Positions 51,980 through 61,376 are shown, counted from the stretch's first letter. The stretch is 64,000 bases of DNA from Fructobacillus tropaeoli (GCF_001047135.2 NZ_DF968081.1:94368-158367); one strand, 5' to 3'. Numbers and translations are program-made. Notes: generated by a model from the sequence alone, not told the origin.

Positions 51980-52109
51980 ACTGCCCCAGCTGGACTCGAA
52001 CCAGCGACCCTCGCATTAACAGTGCGGCGTTCTACCAACTGAACTACGGAGCAATTAATTACCATACGTTTATAATACATAACGTCTAATAATTAGTCAA
52101 GCATTTTAT
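51980..52109 (-). repeat. tRNA-Asn tandem duplication, copy 2
   Basis: Second copy of the block at 51714-51843, with its own promoter (TTGACT 52095-52100, TATTAT 52072-52077). Confidence 0.85.
51981..52053 (-). tRNA. tRNA-Asn (GTT), copy 2
   Basis: Identical in sequence to copy 1. Confidence 0.96.
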
Positions 52110-52154
52110 TAAAATTATTTAATTTTTAGAACCATTATCAGTGTAAACGCCGTT

Positions 52155-53081
52155 CTAATGCGCAACAACCTTTTCAAATTGAGTCTGAATCGAGTCAGCT
52201 GATTTCTGCAACTTAGCCAATTCTTCTTCCGTCAAATCCAATTGTGAGTAGGCAACAACCCCCTCGCGACCGACAATGGCAGGATAAGAAAGATAAGAGG
52301 CAAATTCCGGACGCTTATGAGAAACTGGCATTTCCGTCTTCGCATCCTGAACCACTGTCTTGGCCAAACGAATGGCAGCCGTCGCAATCCCATAAGAAGT
52401 GTAGCCCTTACCATCAAACACCGTATAGCCACCAACCACAGAATCCTTTTCGATAGCAGCCAAATCGATTCCTTGTTCAGCCGCTAATTTGGTAATTGGT
52501 TGTCCCTGCAAGGATACCGTTGACCAAGCCGTAAACTGTGAGTTTCCGTGTTCACCCAGGTTATAACCCGCAACTGAACGTGGATCAACATTGAAGGCTG
52601 AGCCAACTGCCCGGTGCATTCGCGCTGTATCCAAAAGCGTTCCCGTTCCAAGCACTTTTTCCTTCGGATAACCAGTTTCTGCATGATAGACAGCGGCAAT
52701 GGCATCACAAGGATTAGTAATCACCACCAAAACCCCGGAAAAATCAGTAGCCTTCAACTTGGCCGAAACTTCTTTTACCTGCTCAACGTTGTGTGGCAAT
52801 TCAATAAAGCGGTCATGTTCGACGTTATCGTATTGCAATTCAATCTTACCGATGGCTGAGATAATGACGTCCGCATCCCCCAACGCTTGGTAGTCATTGA
52901 CAGTCACAGAAAAACTGTTGTTCAAATTCGTCTTGGCATCTTCAAAATCCAGAGCATCAGCTTGGACTTTCTTCTCATTTTTATCAATGAAGACATACTC
53001 ATCCGCTACGCCTTCGGCAATCAAACCATGCGCCACCGTTGAACCAACATGGCCCATTCCAATAATTCCAATTTTTCGCAT
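52155..53081 (-). CDS. L-2-hydroxyisocaproate/L-lactate dehydrogenase family
   Basis: 308 residues. Rossmann start [18 protein letters not shown] with Asp (FIDKN) for [17 protein letters not shown] and [11 protein letters not shown] follow, and the catalytic His is in [10 protein letters not shown]. The active-site loop is [16 protein letters not shown] instead of the LDH type GQRPGxTR, which points to L-HicDH, the enzyme for branched-chain 2-oxo acids. It lies beside azlCD, branched-chain amino acid exporters, which supports that role. Start at 53081 follows AAGGGGAA. Confidence 0.88.
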   Translation of the reverse strand: MRKIGIIGMGHVGSTVAHGLIAEGVADEYVFIDKNEKKVQADALDFEDAKTNLNNSFSVTVNDYQALGDADVIISAIGKIELQYDNVEHDRFIELPHNVEQVKEVSAKLKATDFSGVLVVITNPCDAIAAVYHAETGYPKEKVLGTGTLLDTARMHRAVGSAFNVDPRSVAGYNLGEHGNSQFTAWSTVSLQGQPITKLAAEQGIDLAAIEKDSVVGGYTVFDGKGYTSYGIATAAIRLAKTVVQDAKTEMPVSHKRPEFASYLSYPAIVGREGVVAYSQLDLTEEELAKLQKSADSIQTQFEKVVAH

Positions 53082-53110
53082 CGACAATTCCCCTTTTCTG
53101 TTGTTGTGCC

Positions 53111-53144
53111 AATGATAATCATTCAAAACAAGGCCGTCAAGGGC
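53111..53144 (-). promoter_or_regulatory. Promoter with Fur/PerR-like palindrome
   Basis: TTGACG and TATCAT are 17 bases apart on the minus strand. AATGATAATCATT (53111-53123), a perfect 13-base palindrome of the Fur-superfamily type, covers the -10. Confidence 0.5.
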
Positions 53145-53163
53145 TTTATGAGAAAATTTTAAT

Positions 53164-53493
53164 TTAAAATCCGATTAAGTTTAAGACTGCAAACGAAACC
53201 ACACCAACCACCACCGTGAGCAAGAGATTTTTCGTGACCACAGCCGTCGCTACTGTCGGTAAGGAAGCCCATAGATTCGGCCAATTGATGCTAGGGAGGT
53301 GCCCCAAATGTTGCACAAATAAGCTTTCAAACCAAAGACCAGCCATGATGGTGATTGGAACAAAGCTTAAAAATTCGAGAACCCCTTCTGGTAAATTAAA
53401 CTTTTTCAGCATGACAAAGGGAAATATCCGCGATACCCAGGTCACGAACCCACAAGCAATAATTGTTAATAGAATATAATTAGTCAAAGACAC
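53164..53493 (-). CDS. azlD: Branched-chain amino acid exporter small subunit
   Basis: 109 residues, four helices, AzlD family ([29 protein letters not shown]). It works with AzlC to export Leu/Ile/Val or analogues. It overlaps the azlC end by 14 bases. Confidence 0.88.
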   Translation of the reverse strand: MSLTNYILLTIIACGFVTWVSRIFPFVMLKKFNLPEGVLEFLSFVPITIMAGLWFESLFVQHLGHLPSINWPNLWASLPTVATAVVTKNLLLTVVVGVVSFAVLNLIGF

Positions 53494-54187
53494 GTTTCAT
53501 CACCATCCCAAATAAGCTGCCACAAATCGTTACCAGTAAGACGACAAAGTTCTTTGGTACAAAAATCAAAAATAGGTAAATCAACACCAATACGAAGATA
53601 ACCACGGCTACTTGTAAAGCCAATTTAATCGTCTTATCCGAACTAATTTGCGCTATTAATAGACCAATAAACATGGCCGTAATGGCAAAGTCTAAACCAA
53701 ACTTGCTAGGATCCGTTACCAGCCCGCCCACAACTGCACCCAAAAAAGTACCCAACAACCAACTGGCATACGAGACCAAGTTAACCGTGTTAAACCAAGG
53801 AAAACTAAGCCGATTTTGACTAACATTGACCTTACTCATCCCTAAAGCAAAGCTTTCATCCGTGACAAAGGTGCCCAGCCAAATATTCCGCCAAAGCGAA
53901 TACCGGTTGAAATAGGGGGCTAGCGTCATGCTCATCAAAATCATCCGAGCATTGACCAGAAAAACCGCAAAGGCAATCGCCACTATCGAACTATGAGAGC
54001 CGACCATCGTGACCAAGACAAACTGGGCCGAACCACCATAATCAATTGCTGAAATCAGCACGATCAACCAGGTACTCAACCCCGCCGCTTTAGCCACGAT
54101 GCCAAAGGCCATACTAATCCCAATATAACCAAAAACGGTCGGCAAGGCATCCCGCCAGCCGGCCCGAGCGGTTAAGGTATCGTCCAT
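53480..54187 (-). CDS. azlC: Branched-chain amino acid exporter large subunit
   Basis: 235 residues, AzlC family: YIGISMAFGIVAKAAGLS, YGGSAQFVLVTMVGS and GTFVTDESFALGMSK are typical. Start at 54187 follows GAGGAAG; an in-frame Met at 54205 is less likely. With HicDH nearby, the cluster handles branched-chain amino and keto/hydroxy acids. Confidence 0.9.
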   Translation of the reverse strand: MDDTLTARAGWRDALPTVFGYIGISMAFGIVAKAAGLSTWLIVLISAIDYGGSAQFVLVTMVGSHSSIVAIAFAVFLVNARMILMSMTLAPYFNRYSLWRNIWLGTFVTDESFALGMSKVNVSQNRLSFPWFNTVNLVSYASWLLGTFLGAVVGGLVTDPSKFGLDFAITAMFIGLLIAQISSDKTIKLALQVAVVIFVLVLIYLFLIFVPKNFVVLLVTICGSLFGMVMKRVFD

Positions 54188-54296
54188 CCCACTTCCTCTT
54201 TTCATCTCTTTTTAATCTTTTTCTCTATAAAGTTATTATAGGGACGACTGCCATGACTGTCCAGGCCGCAAAAGAGCAGGCAAAATAAAAAACCAC

Positions 54297-54629
54297 TCAG
54301 CAGAAATACCGGTCTTCGTGGATTTCGCAACGTGGGTTAAAGGGTGCCAAACAGTTCAGACAAGCGCCCGTCTTATATTCTTGATAAGTTAATTCTTGAC
54401 CGCAACGCCCGCAGAGGACTGCTGGCTCAGCCGAATTTTTTGCCATCGGCACAAAGTGGTGGTCTTCTAATGCATCATGGCATTGGTAGCAGGCAAAATA
54501 CTCCTCGCATCGGCTACAGCGCAGGCCTGCAATATCAACATCCGAATGGTAATGGGCACAGGTCCCAGTGATACCGATGTCTAGGCCTACCATTGCCACT
54601 TGTTTGGCACCAAAAAAGCGTTTATTCAT
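54297..54629 (-). CDS. CHY-type zinc finger protein
   Basis: 110 residues. CAHYHSDVDIAG (C-x-H-Y) opens a CHY zinc finger, with CSRCEEYFACYQCHDALEDHH, CGRCGQEL and CLNCLAPFNPRC as further metal pairs; about three zinc ions would bind. Function is unknown in bacteria. The start at 54629 overlaps the end of the flavin reductase gene by eight bases, so the two are coupled. Confidence 0.85.
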   Translation of the reverse strand: MNKRFFGAKQVAMVGLDIGITGTCAHYHSDVDIAGLRCSRCEEYFACYQCHDALEDHHFVPMAKNSAEPAVLCGRCGQELTYQEYKTGACLNCLAPFNPRCEIHEDRYFC

Positions 54630-55179
54630 GGTTACGCAACTCATTTTGAAAGGCCGACTGCAGCAATGCAACCTGGTCCTGGTATGGCGACAAGAGTTCT
54701 GCTACTTCTGCTGCCGACATTTCTTCTGTGACCTGGCCAACTGCCAGGTTCAAGCGGAGGTTGACGGGCAAGCGGTTAACCTTTACGCCCTGCAAAACCA
54801 GCGAAAAGGCCAAATCACCCTGAAAGCCACCATGGCCGCCAAAGAAGACGGTCGCAACCGGTAGCCCCCGCCACTCAGCATAGAGTGTATCAATCGCGTT
54901 CTTCAAAACAGCAGGATAACCCCAATTGTATTGAGGCGCGACAAATACCACCCCATCATAGCTTTTGATTTGGTTCGACCAATCAATCGTGGACTGATTT
55001 TGATAATGACCCTCAGATGGCAGCTCAGGTTCATCCAAAAACGGCAAGGCAACGGTGGCTAGATCAACTACTTCAGCTTTCATCTCTTGGTTGCTCAACT
55101 GTGGGGCTAACCAATAAGCTAAGCGCCGACTAACACTCTTTGTTCGATTACTTCCGACAATTACAGCAATTTTTTTCAT
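54622..55179 (-). CDS. NADPH-dependent FMN reductase family protein
   Basis: 185 residues, flavodoxin-like. IVGSNRTKSVSRRLA binds FMN phosphate, and APQYNWGYPAVLKNAIDTL and GGHGG are characteristic of the NQO/azoreductase-like family. It likely reduces quinones, azo or chromate-type compounds. Upstream to 55330 is a gap without a gene. Confidence 0.9.
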   Translation of the reverse strand: MKKIAVIVGSNRTKSVSRRLAYWLAPQLSNQEMKAEVVDLATVALPFLDEPELPSEGHYQNQSTIDWSNQIKSYDGVVFVAPQYNWGYPAVLKNAIDTLYAEWRGLPVATVFFGGHGGFQGDLAFSLVLQGVKVNRLPVNLRLNLAVGQVTEEMSAAEVAELLSPYQDQVALLQSAFQNELRNHE

Positions 55180-55332
55180 TTTTTCTCCAGTAATTTGAGA
55201 GCCTTCTTAAAAATAAAAAGTCCCATTTACGAGATCAACAAAGTCCATTACAAAAGAGCTCTCGCGGCTTTTTGTCTTGGTGCCTATTATAAACTTTTCG
55301 GCTTATACAAAAAATAAATTTTAAATTCACTG
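55180..55332. other. Divergent intergenic region
   Basis: The upstream region of the flavin reductase gene. I see no further ORF or clear hairpin before the T-box promoter. Confidence 0.35.
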
Positions 55333-55661
55333 TTGACTCATATTTTTTTAATGCTATACTCATAACCAAGATAACAACTGCAGTGATTGGATGAGTAATC
55401 CGCAAGCGATTCTACAGAAAACCGTGATTTGATGAGACACGGTGGATTGGCTACGGATGAAAATGGTCCAGGAGCGGTTCATAGTGCGGCGAGTACTTTG
55501 TGATAAGCCGGCTACGGTTAACAACCGTTATCATGTTGCGATATAGCCCCCATTGGTGTATCGACTAAGGCTGGTCACAAGACCAGTGAAGTAGAGTGGT
55601 ACAGCGTTTACATGCGCCTCTAGGTTCAGATTGAAAAATCTAAACCTGGGGGCGCTTTTTA
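55333..55661 (+). promoter_or_regulatory. T-box riboswitch (probably Met) and promoter
   Basis: Promoter TTGACT (55333-55338) and TATACT (55355-55360), 16-base spacer. The T-box core GTAGAGTGGTACAGCG is at 55591-55606. The terminator arms GCGCCTCTAGGTT and AAACCTGGGGGCGC with a five-T run are at 55615-55658. A candidate specifier ATG at 55463-55465 (after GATGAA) suggests Met, which agrees with the downstream methionine genes; the specifier call is inference. Confidence 0.88.
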
Positions 55662-55685
55662 GTGTATAGAAAAAGGAGAAGAGAC

Positions 55686-56828
55686 ATGACAGAAACAGCA
55701 GTAGCAACATTGACCAAGACCCCCGTTCATTTTGATATCGTGGGTTCGTTCTTACGACCAGCCCGCTTAAAGCAAGCCCAACAAGACTTCGCCGACGGCA
55801 AAATCAGCCAAGCTGACTTGACTAAAATTCAAGATGAAGAAATCAAGGACCTCGTCGAAAAGGAAGTCAAGGCCGGTCTCCACTACGTGTCAGATGGTGA
55901 ATTCCGTCGTCACTGGTGGCACTTGGATACCTTCTGGGGCTTTGAAGGTATTAAAAAGACAAATGTCGCCCACGGCTACCTTTTCCACGATGTTGAAACG
56001 CGCGCCGAATCAGCCCAAGTCGACGGTAAGATTCGCTTTACAAAAGACCATCCTGATTTGAAGGCCTTCTTATACTTGCAGGAAATCACCAAGGATTTGG
56101 ATGTTATCCCCCGTCAAAGCATCCCCTCTCCAGCCCAGGCCTACGCTGAATTGGTTCGCGGCGAGGAAAACATTGCTGTTTTGAATGAGTTTTACCCAAA
56201 TCACGAAGACCTTATCACTGATTTGACCACCGCCTATCACGACCTCTACTTGGCCCTCTATGAAGCTGGTTGTCGCGATATTAAGTTGGATGACTGTACT
56301 TGGGGTATGCTCTCCGACACTGATTTCTGGGCAGAACAAAACATCGACCAAAAGGGTGTTGATGAACTTCAGGCAGAATACCTAAAGATCAATAACCTGT
56401 CATTGGAAAACTTGCCAGAAGACCTCCGTGTTAGCACACACGTTTGCCGCGGAAACTATGCCTCAACTTGGGCAGCAACTGGTGGCTATGATACTGTTGC
56501 CGATACCCTCTTAGCTCAAGAAAACGTCGAATCCTTCTACTTGGAATTCGATGACGACCGTTCTGGCGACTTTGCACCATTGGCAAAGGTTCCTGCCGGC
56601 AAGGAAGTTGTTTTGGGCTTGGTAACTTCAAAGAAGCCTGAGCTAGAAGACCCTCAAGTTTTGATTGACCGGGTCAAGGAAGCTAGCCAATACGTTCCTT
56701 TGGAAAACTTGGCTTTGAGTACACAATGCGGTTTCGCTTCGACTGAAGAAGGCAACCACCTAACAGAAGATGAACAATGGGCCAAGATTAAATTAGTTGT
56801 CGACACGGCCGAAAAAATTTGGGGATAG
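55686..56828 (+). CDS. Cobalamin-independent methionine synthase family (MetE C-terminal type, YxjG-like)
   Basis: 380 residues equal to the catalytic half of MetE. VGSFLRPARLK at the start, SDGEFRRHWWH for substrate, RVSTHVCRGNY (His and Cys zinc ligands), EFDDDRSGDF and LSTQCGF (last Cys ligand) are all present. These short MetE-like proteins are linked to methionine supply, though the methyl donor is not certain. The start is ATG at 55686 after AGGAG; an in-frame GTG at 55662 lies in the terminator tail. Confidence 0.88.
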   Translation: MTETAVATLTKTPVHFDIVGSFLRPARLKQAQQDFADGKISQADLTKIQDEEIKDLVEKEVKAGLHYVSDGEFRRHWWHLDTFWGFEGIKKTNVAHGYLFHDVETRAESAQVDGKIRFTKDHPDLKAFLYLQEITKDLDVIPRQSIPSPAQAYAELVRGEENIAVLNEFYPNHEDLITDLTTAYHDLYLALYEAGCRDIKLDDCTWGMLSDTDFWAEQNIDQKGVDELQAEYLKINNLSLENLPEDLRVSTHVCRGNYASTWAATGGYDTVADTLLAQENVESFYLEFDDDRSGDFAPLAKVPAGKEVVLGLVTSKKPELEDPQVLIDRVKEASQYVPLENLALSTQCGFASTEEGNHLTEDEQWAKIKLVVDTAEKIWG

Positions 56829-56842
56829 GTGGACACTAATTC

Positions 56843-58483
56843 ATGAAACAATGGCAAAAATGGACGGTAGCAGCCGCCCTAGTAGTGGTTGCCGGTGGAG
56901 GACTGGCAACCTTTAATCATTTTAAGACGAATGCCTCTAAGGAAGACTCCGTTCTGAATTACTCTTTAGATAGCGATATCCAAACGCTTGATATCTCCAA
57001 AAGTTCGGACCAGTACTCCACCACCATCTTGGGTAACACCGAATCGAACTTGCTGCGGCTGAATGCCAAGGGCGAACCAGTTCCTGATTTGGCCAAGTCC
57101 TACAGCGTTTCAAGCGACGGTCTCACCTACACCGTCCAGTTACGGTCTGGGCTGAAATGGTCAGACGGCTCTGAACTAGCAGCCAAGGACTTCGTCTACT
57201 CCTGGCAACGGTTAGCCGACCCAAAGACCGGTTCCCAATACGCCTACCTGACTTCGGGTGTGAAAAATGCCGACGATATCATGGCGGGCAAAAAGCCAGT
57301 ATCATCATTGGGCGTGACGGCCAAGGGTGATACGTTAACCTTTAAGCTTGAAAAGCCCATGCAGCAATTCAATTACCTACTGAGTTTCGCCCAGTTAATG
57401 CCACAGAAGGAATCCTACGTCAAGGATCAGGGTTCCCATTACGGTACCACCGCGAAAAATCAGATTTACTCTGGCCCCTATAAGTTGGAGGGTTGGAATG
57501 GAACCAACGAGTCCTTCAAGATGGTCAAGAATCCTGATTACTGGGATGCGAAAAACGTCAAAACCAAGCAGGTTAACTGGCAGGTTATCAAAAATCCAGA
57601 AAGTGCCATCAAACTTTATCAGCAAGGCAAAGTTGATCGCGCAAAAATCTACGGTACACCAGAAATTTACGAAGCCAATAAGAATAATAAGGCGGCAACA
57701 ACGACACCACTGGCTGTTTCTTCCTACCTCGAATACAACCAGGCCAAGAATCCATTCTTAGCAAACCAAAAGATTCGTCAGGCATTGAACCTGGCAACTA
57801 ATCGCCAAGCACTGGCTGATCAGGCCAGTGGTGGTACTCGTTACGCCGCAACAGGTCTGGTGCCAAAGAACTTGGTCAAGGCCACGAACGGCCAAGACCT
57901 GGCCAGCTACGTTAACCCTGGTTACAAATACGATCCAACACAAGCCAAGAAGCTCTTTAAGGAAGGTCTTCAAGAAGTTAATAAGGGCAAGATGAACGTG
58001 ACAATTGAAACCGATGCCGATGCAGTCGTTTCCAAGAGTACCGTTGATTACCTTAAGCAGGCTTGGGAATCAACTTTCGGCTCTGACATCTCTGTCACGG
58101 AAAAGATTGTCCCAATCAAGCAGCGGATGCAAGATGCCCAGAACGGTAACTTCGATATCACCTTAACCAACTGGACTGGTGATTACCAAGATGGTGTCAG
58201 CTACTACAACATGTTCAAAACGCCAACGACTGGTACTAATAGTGGTCAATTCAAGAATGATGCCTTTACGGCCGCTGTTAATCAAGCGGAAAATCAGGAT
58301 GCCAATAAGCCGGCAGCCCGAGACGCTGATTTCAAGAAGGCTGAAGCCGCTTTGAAGGACCAAGCAAACTTGAACCCATTGTATTCATGGAAGCGTATTA
58401 TCCTGAATCGACCAAATGTGAAGGGTGTTGTCTTGAACCCAACCGGTCTGCAGCTGGACTTGACCCACGCTTACCGCGACTAA
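56843..58483 (+). CDS. OppA-like peptide-binding protein
   Basis: 546 residues, family 5 solute-binding fold: SDIQTLDISKSSDQYS, YTVQLRSGLKWSDGSELAAKDFVYSW and the later IRQALNLATNRQALAD are diagnostic. The N-terminal segment WTVAAALVVVAGGGLATFNHF has no lipobox Cys, so the protein may stay anchored by the helix. It sits in the methionine T-box operon, 14 bases after the metE-like gene, suggesting uptake of peptides as a methionine source. No opp permease genes are beside it. Confidence 0.88.
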   Translation: MKQWQKWTVAAALVVVAGGGLATFNHFKTNASKEDSVLNYSLDSDIQTLDISKSSDQYSTTILGNTESNLLRLNAKGEPVPDLAKSYSVSSDGLTYTVQLRSGLKWSDGSELAAKDFVYSWQRLADPKTGSQYAYLTSGVKNADDIMAGKKPVSSLGVTAKGDTLTFKLEKPMQQFNYLLSFAQLMPQKESYVKDQGSHYGTTAKNQIYSGPYKLEGWNGTNESFKMVKNPDYWDAKNVKTKQVNWQVIKNPESAIKLYQQGKVDRAKIYGTPEIYEANKNNKAATTTPLAVSSYLEYNQAKNPFLANQKIRQALNLATNRQALADQASGGTRYAATGLVPKNLVKATNGQDLASYVNPGYKYDPTQAKKLFKEGLQEVNKGKMNVTIETDADAVVSKSTVDYLKQAWESTFGSDISVTEKIVPIKQRMQDAQNGNFDITLTNWTGDYQDGVSYYNMFKTPTTGTNSGQFKNDAFTAAVNQAENQDANKPAARDADFKKAEAALKDQANLNPLYSWKRIILNRPNVKGVVLNPTGLQLDLTHAYRD

Positions 58484-58526
58484 CCCTTGGTAAATCATTT
58501 AATCAATTCATTCTAGGAGCAACATT

Positions 58527-59945
58527 ATTAAAACAGCAGAGCAAAACCAATCGATGAACACCAACCAGCTGATTGCACTGTCACTGGGTGGCGTGATTGG
58601 GACCGGGATTTTTATGAGTCCCGGTTATTTCATTAAAAGTGCCGGTGCCATCGGAACGGTGATTGCCTACCTGATTGGGGCCATCCTCGTTTGCCTGGTC
58701 ATGCAGTGTCTCAGTGAATTGTCTGTTCATCAGCCAACCACGGGCGCCTTCCACGATTACGCCAACCAGTATATCAATCCCGGTGTCGGCTTCGTTGTCG
58801 CCTGGCTATACTGGCTCACCTGGACCATTGCATTAGGATCTAACCTGTTAACGATGGGCGTCTTAATGCAACGTTGGTTCCCGCAAGAACCAACATGGCT
58901 TTGGTGTCTCTTCTTTGGCCTCATCATGTTCATTTTGAACATTGGCAACCTTTCTTGGTTCTCCAAGAGTGAATCCATCACTTCCTGGGTCAAAACGTTC
59001 GCCCTCCTCTTCTTTATCGTTATTGGCTTTTTAATGGTCACCCGATTAATTCCCGGTCACCATATTCAAACTGCCGCTAACTTTGGCGAATTAACCAAGA
59101 ACGGCTGGTTCCCACACGGCATCGGGCCCATTTTAGCCACCGTTTTGACCGCTAATTTTGCCTATTCTGGGGCCGAAATGATTGGCGTGGCCGCTGGCGA
59201 AACCAAGAACCCGGAAAAATCTATTCCAAAGGCCAGTCGTAGAACCCTTGTTTTGCTGATTACGCTCTTTATTGGTGCCATCTTAATCATGGGTGCCCTC
59301 TTAGCACCTTCCGATAACGCCCTGGCAACGAGTCCCTTTGTGGCCATCTTGGGTCAAGCCGGTATTCCTGGCGCTGCTGATATCATGAACGCGATTTTAA
59401 TTATCACGCTGTTCTCAGCTTCAAACGCCGGTGTCTTTGCCGCCTCACGGATGATTTGGTCACTAGCCGATAAAGGTGAAATTTCCCCTAAGTTCGGTAA
59501 GTTAAGTCGTCATGGACTTCCGGTTTACGGCTTAATCCTAACAATGGCCGGCGGTGCCTTGTCCCTCCTCTCCAGTATTTACGCAGCACAAACGCTCTAT
59601 TTAGCCCTCAACGCTCTTTCGGCCTTTGCTGTTGTCGCAGTCTGGATTGTGATTGCTTGGGCGCAATTAAACTTCCGTAAGCAGTACCAAAAAGAGCACG
59701 ATATCAAGGACCTGAAATACAAAGCACCCCTTTATCCGTTAACGCCAATTGTCGTCATTATCGCCTGCCTCGCTTCCATTATTGGCATCGGCTTTGACCC
59801 CAACCAACGGATTGCCCTGATTATCGGCGTTCCCTTTTCACTCTTTTTGTACGGTTACTACCAAATTTTTCAAACTAAAAGTAAAGGACAACATCACCAT
59901 GAATTTTCACGATTGGGCCAAACAACAGAAGACGATTTTATTTGA
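58527..59945 (+). CDS. APC-family amino acid permease with probable ATT start
   Basis: 472 residues, twelve helices. LSLGGVIGTGIFMSPGYF is the substrate-binding helix 1 and AYSGAEMIGVAAGETKNPEKSIP the helix 6/7 region. The first ATG (58554) has no ribosome binding site. AGGAG at 58515-58519 lies seven bases before ATT at 58527, in frame, and gives a normal family N-terminus (xKTAEQNQSMNTNQ). Beside mmuM and under a Met T-box, it is probably a methionine or S-methylmethionine importer (MmuP-like); that substrate is inferred. Confidence 0.82.
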   Translation: MKTAEQNQSMNTNQLIALSLGGVIGTGIFMSPGYFIKSAGAIGTVIAYLIGAILVCLVMQCLSELSVHQPTTGAFHDYANQYINPGVGFVVAWLYWLTWTIALGSNLLTMGVLMQRWFPQEPTWLWCLFFGLIMFILNIGNLSWFSKSESITSWVKTFALLFFIVIGFLMVTRLIPGHHIQTAANFGELTKNGWFPHGIGPILATVLTANFAYSGAEMIGVAAGETKNPEKSIPKASRRTLVLLITLFIGAILIMGALLAPSDNALATSPFVAILGQAGIPGAADIMNAILIITLFSASNAGVFAASRMIWSLADKGEISPKFGKLSRHGLPVYGLILTMAGGALSLLSSIYAAQTLYLALNALSAFAVVAVWIVIAWAQLNFRKQYQKEHDIKDLKYKAPLYPLTPIVVIIACLASIIGIGFDPNQRIALIIGVPFSLFLYGYYQIFQTKSKGQHHHEFSRLGQTTEDDFI

Positions 59946-60819
59946 TAGTTCAATGGGACTTGGACTGAGTAACCAGGGTTTTGATACGAATAACCCCCTC
60001 TGGACAGCCAAAGCATTGATTACGGACCCCGATAAGGTCTACCAAGTTCACCTTGACTTTTTTAATGCCGGATCCAACATCACCACGACTGATTCTTACC
60101 AAGCATCAACCGCTGGTTTTGCCAAGCAGGGTCTAGGACAAGACGAGGCCGAAAAGCTAATCAAGCAGTCCGTCGCCTTGGCAGAAAAAGCCAGCTTTGA
60201 TAGCACTGGCGAGCAAGATAAGTGGGTGGCCGGCAATATCGGCCCCTACGGTGCCTATCTCGCCAACGGTGCCGAATATACCGGTGACTATGGCGAGATT
60301 ACAGATGACGATTTAAGGGCCTTTCATGAAGACCGTCTTCAATGGTTGGTTGAGGCTGGCAGTGACTTGATTGCCGTCCAGACTGTTCCTAGCTTTGCTG
60401 AAATCAAGGTGCTCTGTCAATTGTTAAATCAGTACCCAGATGTTGACGTCCTCTTTACCTGTTCGTTAAAGGACAGCCAACACATCAGTGATGGCACTGA
60501 TTTACGAGAAGTGCAAGCCGTATTGGAAGCACAAGAAAACGTTATCGCCTATGGCTTCAACTGCTTTAAGCCTGAATTTACGGAAAATGCACTCGACTAC
60601 GTGACGGCGACTGCTAAGACTGATAAAGCCATCGCAGTCGCTCCCAATGCTGGTGCCGACTATGACCCCGTCACGAAAACCTGGGGCGAGCCAAACGAAA
60701 AAATCTTTTCGGAAAAAGCACCAAGCTGGCGTCGTCACGGCGCTTCTTGGATTAGTGGTTGCTGCGAGATGATTCCCGCAGAGTTGAAGAATGTTCGCAC
60801 CGTCCTCTTTGAAAAATGA
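59899..60819 (+). CDS. mmuM: Homocysteine S-methyltransferase
   Basis: 306 residues. FDSSMGLGL at the start, TTTDSYQAS, and the zinc ligands: Cys in AYGFNCFKP and the pair in WISGCCEM. It makes methionine from homocysteine and S-methylmethionine. It starts inside the permease gene (47-base overlap), after AAAGGA, so the pair is coupled. Confidence 0.93.
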   Translation: MNFHDWAKQQKTILFDSSMGLGLSNQGFDTNNPLWTAKALITDPDKVYQVHLDFFNAGSNITTTDSYQASTAGFAKQGLGQDEAEKLIKQSVALAEKASFDSTGEQDKWVAGNIGPYGAYLANGAEYTGDYGEITDDDLRAFHEDRLQWLVEAGSDLIAVQTVPSFAEIKVLCQLLNQYPDVDVLFTCSLKDSQHISDGTDLREVQAVLEAQENVIAYGFNCFKPEFTENALDYVTATAKTDKAIAVAPNAGADYDPVTKTWGEPNEKIFSEKAPSWRRHGASWISGCCEMIPAELKNVRTVLFEK

Positions 60820-60828
60820 TTACCTTTG

Positions 60829-60858
60829 AGAAAGCCCGTTCGGTTGAACGGGCTTTTT
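60829..60858 (+). terminator. Terminator of the methionine operon
   Basis: AAGCCCGTTC-GGTT-GAACGGGCTT followed by TTTT. Confidence 0.9.
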
Positions 60859-60906
60859 TGACCCCCGTCTTGTATAATCTAAATACGATAATTTTGGAGA
60901 AATGCA

Positions 60907-61326
60907 ATGCAACTTTATTTTTTATGCACTGGTAACTCATCACGCAGCCAGTTTGCCGAGACCTACGCCCGCTACTATGCACCGGCCGACTGGTCAATCA
61001 AAAGCGCTGGAACAATGCCCCATGGGGTCCATCCCAAGACCATCGAGGTGTTAAATCAGGAAGGGTTTGATACCAGTCGTCTAACATCAGATGCCATTGA
61101 TGATGATTTTTTAAACTCAGCCGACTACGTCGTAACACTTTGCGGTGATGCCCGAGATCATTGTCCAATTACTCCGGACTCCGTCCAGAAAGTGCATTTC
61201 CTATTAACAGACCCTGCTGGGGTAACCGGTTCCGATGAAGAAATTACTGCTTTTTTCAAAGAAACCGCTGCAGAAATCAAACAATTAATGCAGACATTCA
61301 TCACCGATATACAAAAAAACGCCTAA
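60907..61326 (+). CDS. Arsenate reductase-like low-molecular-weight phosphatase
   Basis: 139 residues. The P-loop is CTGNSSRSQFAE, and TLCGDARDHCP has the Cys pair of thioredoxin-coupled ArsC (ArsC of Staphylococcus type). The second P-loop Cys of classic ArsC (CTGNSCRS) is Ser here, which is not essential. No arsB or arsR is adjacent. GGAGAAATGC-type site upstream. Confidence 0.85.
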   Translation: MQLYFLCTGNSSRSQFAETYARYYAPADWSIKSAGTMPHGVHPKTIEVLNQEGFDTSRLTSDAIDDDFLNSADYVVTLCGDARDHCPITPDSVQKVHFLLTDPAGVTGSDEEITAFFKETAAEIKQLMQTFITDIQKNA

Positions 61327-61361
61327 GGACAACTTCTGAAGAAGCCCTAGGCGTTTTTTTA
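61311..61361. terminator. Bidirectional terminator between the ArsC-like gene and kup
   Basis: AAAAAACGCCTAAGG and CCTAGGCGTTTTTTT arms with a loop of about 20 bases. Confidence 0.75.
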
Positions 61362-61376
61362 CTAGCTAAAATTATT

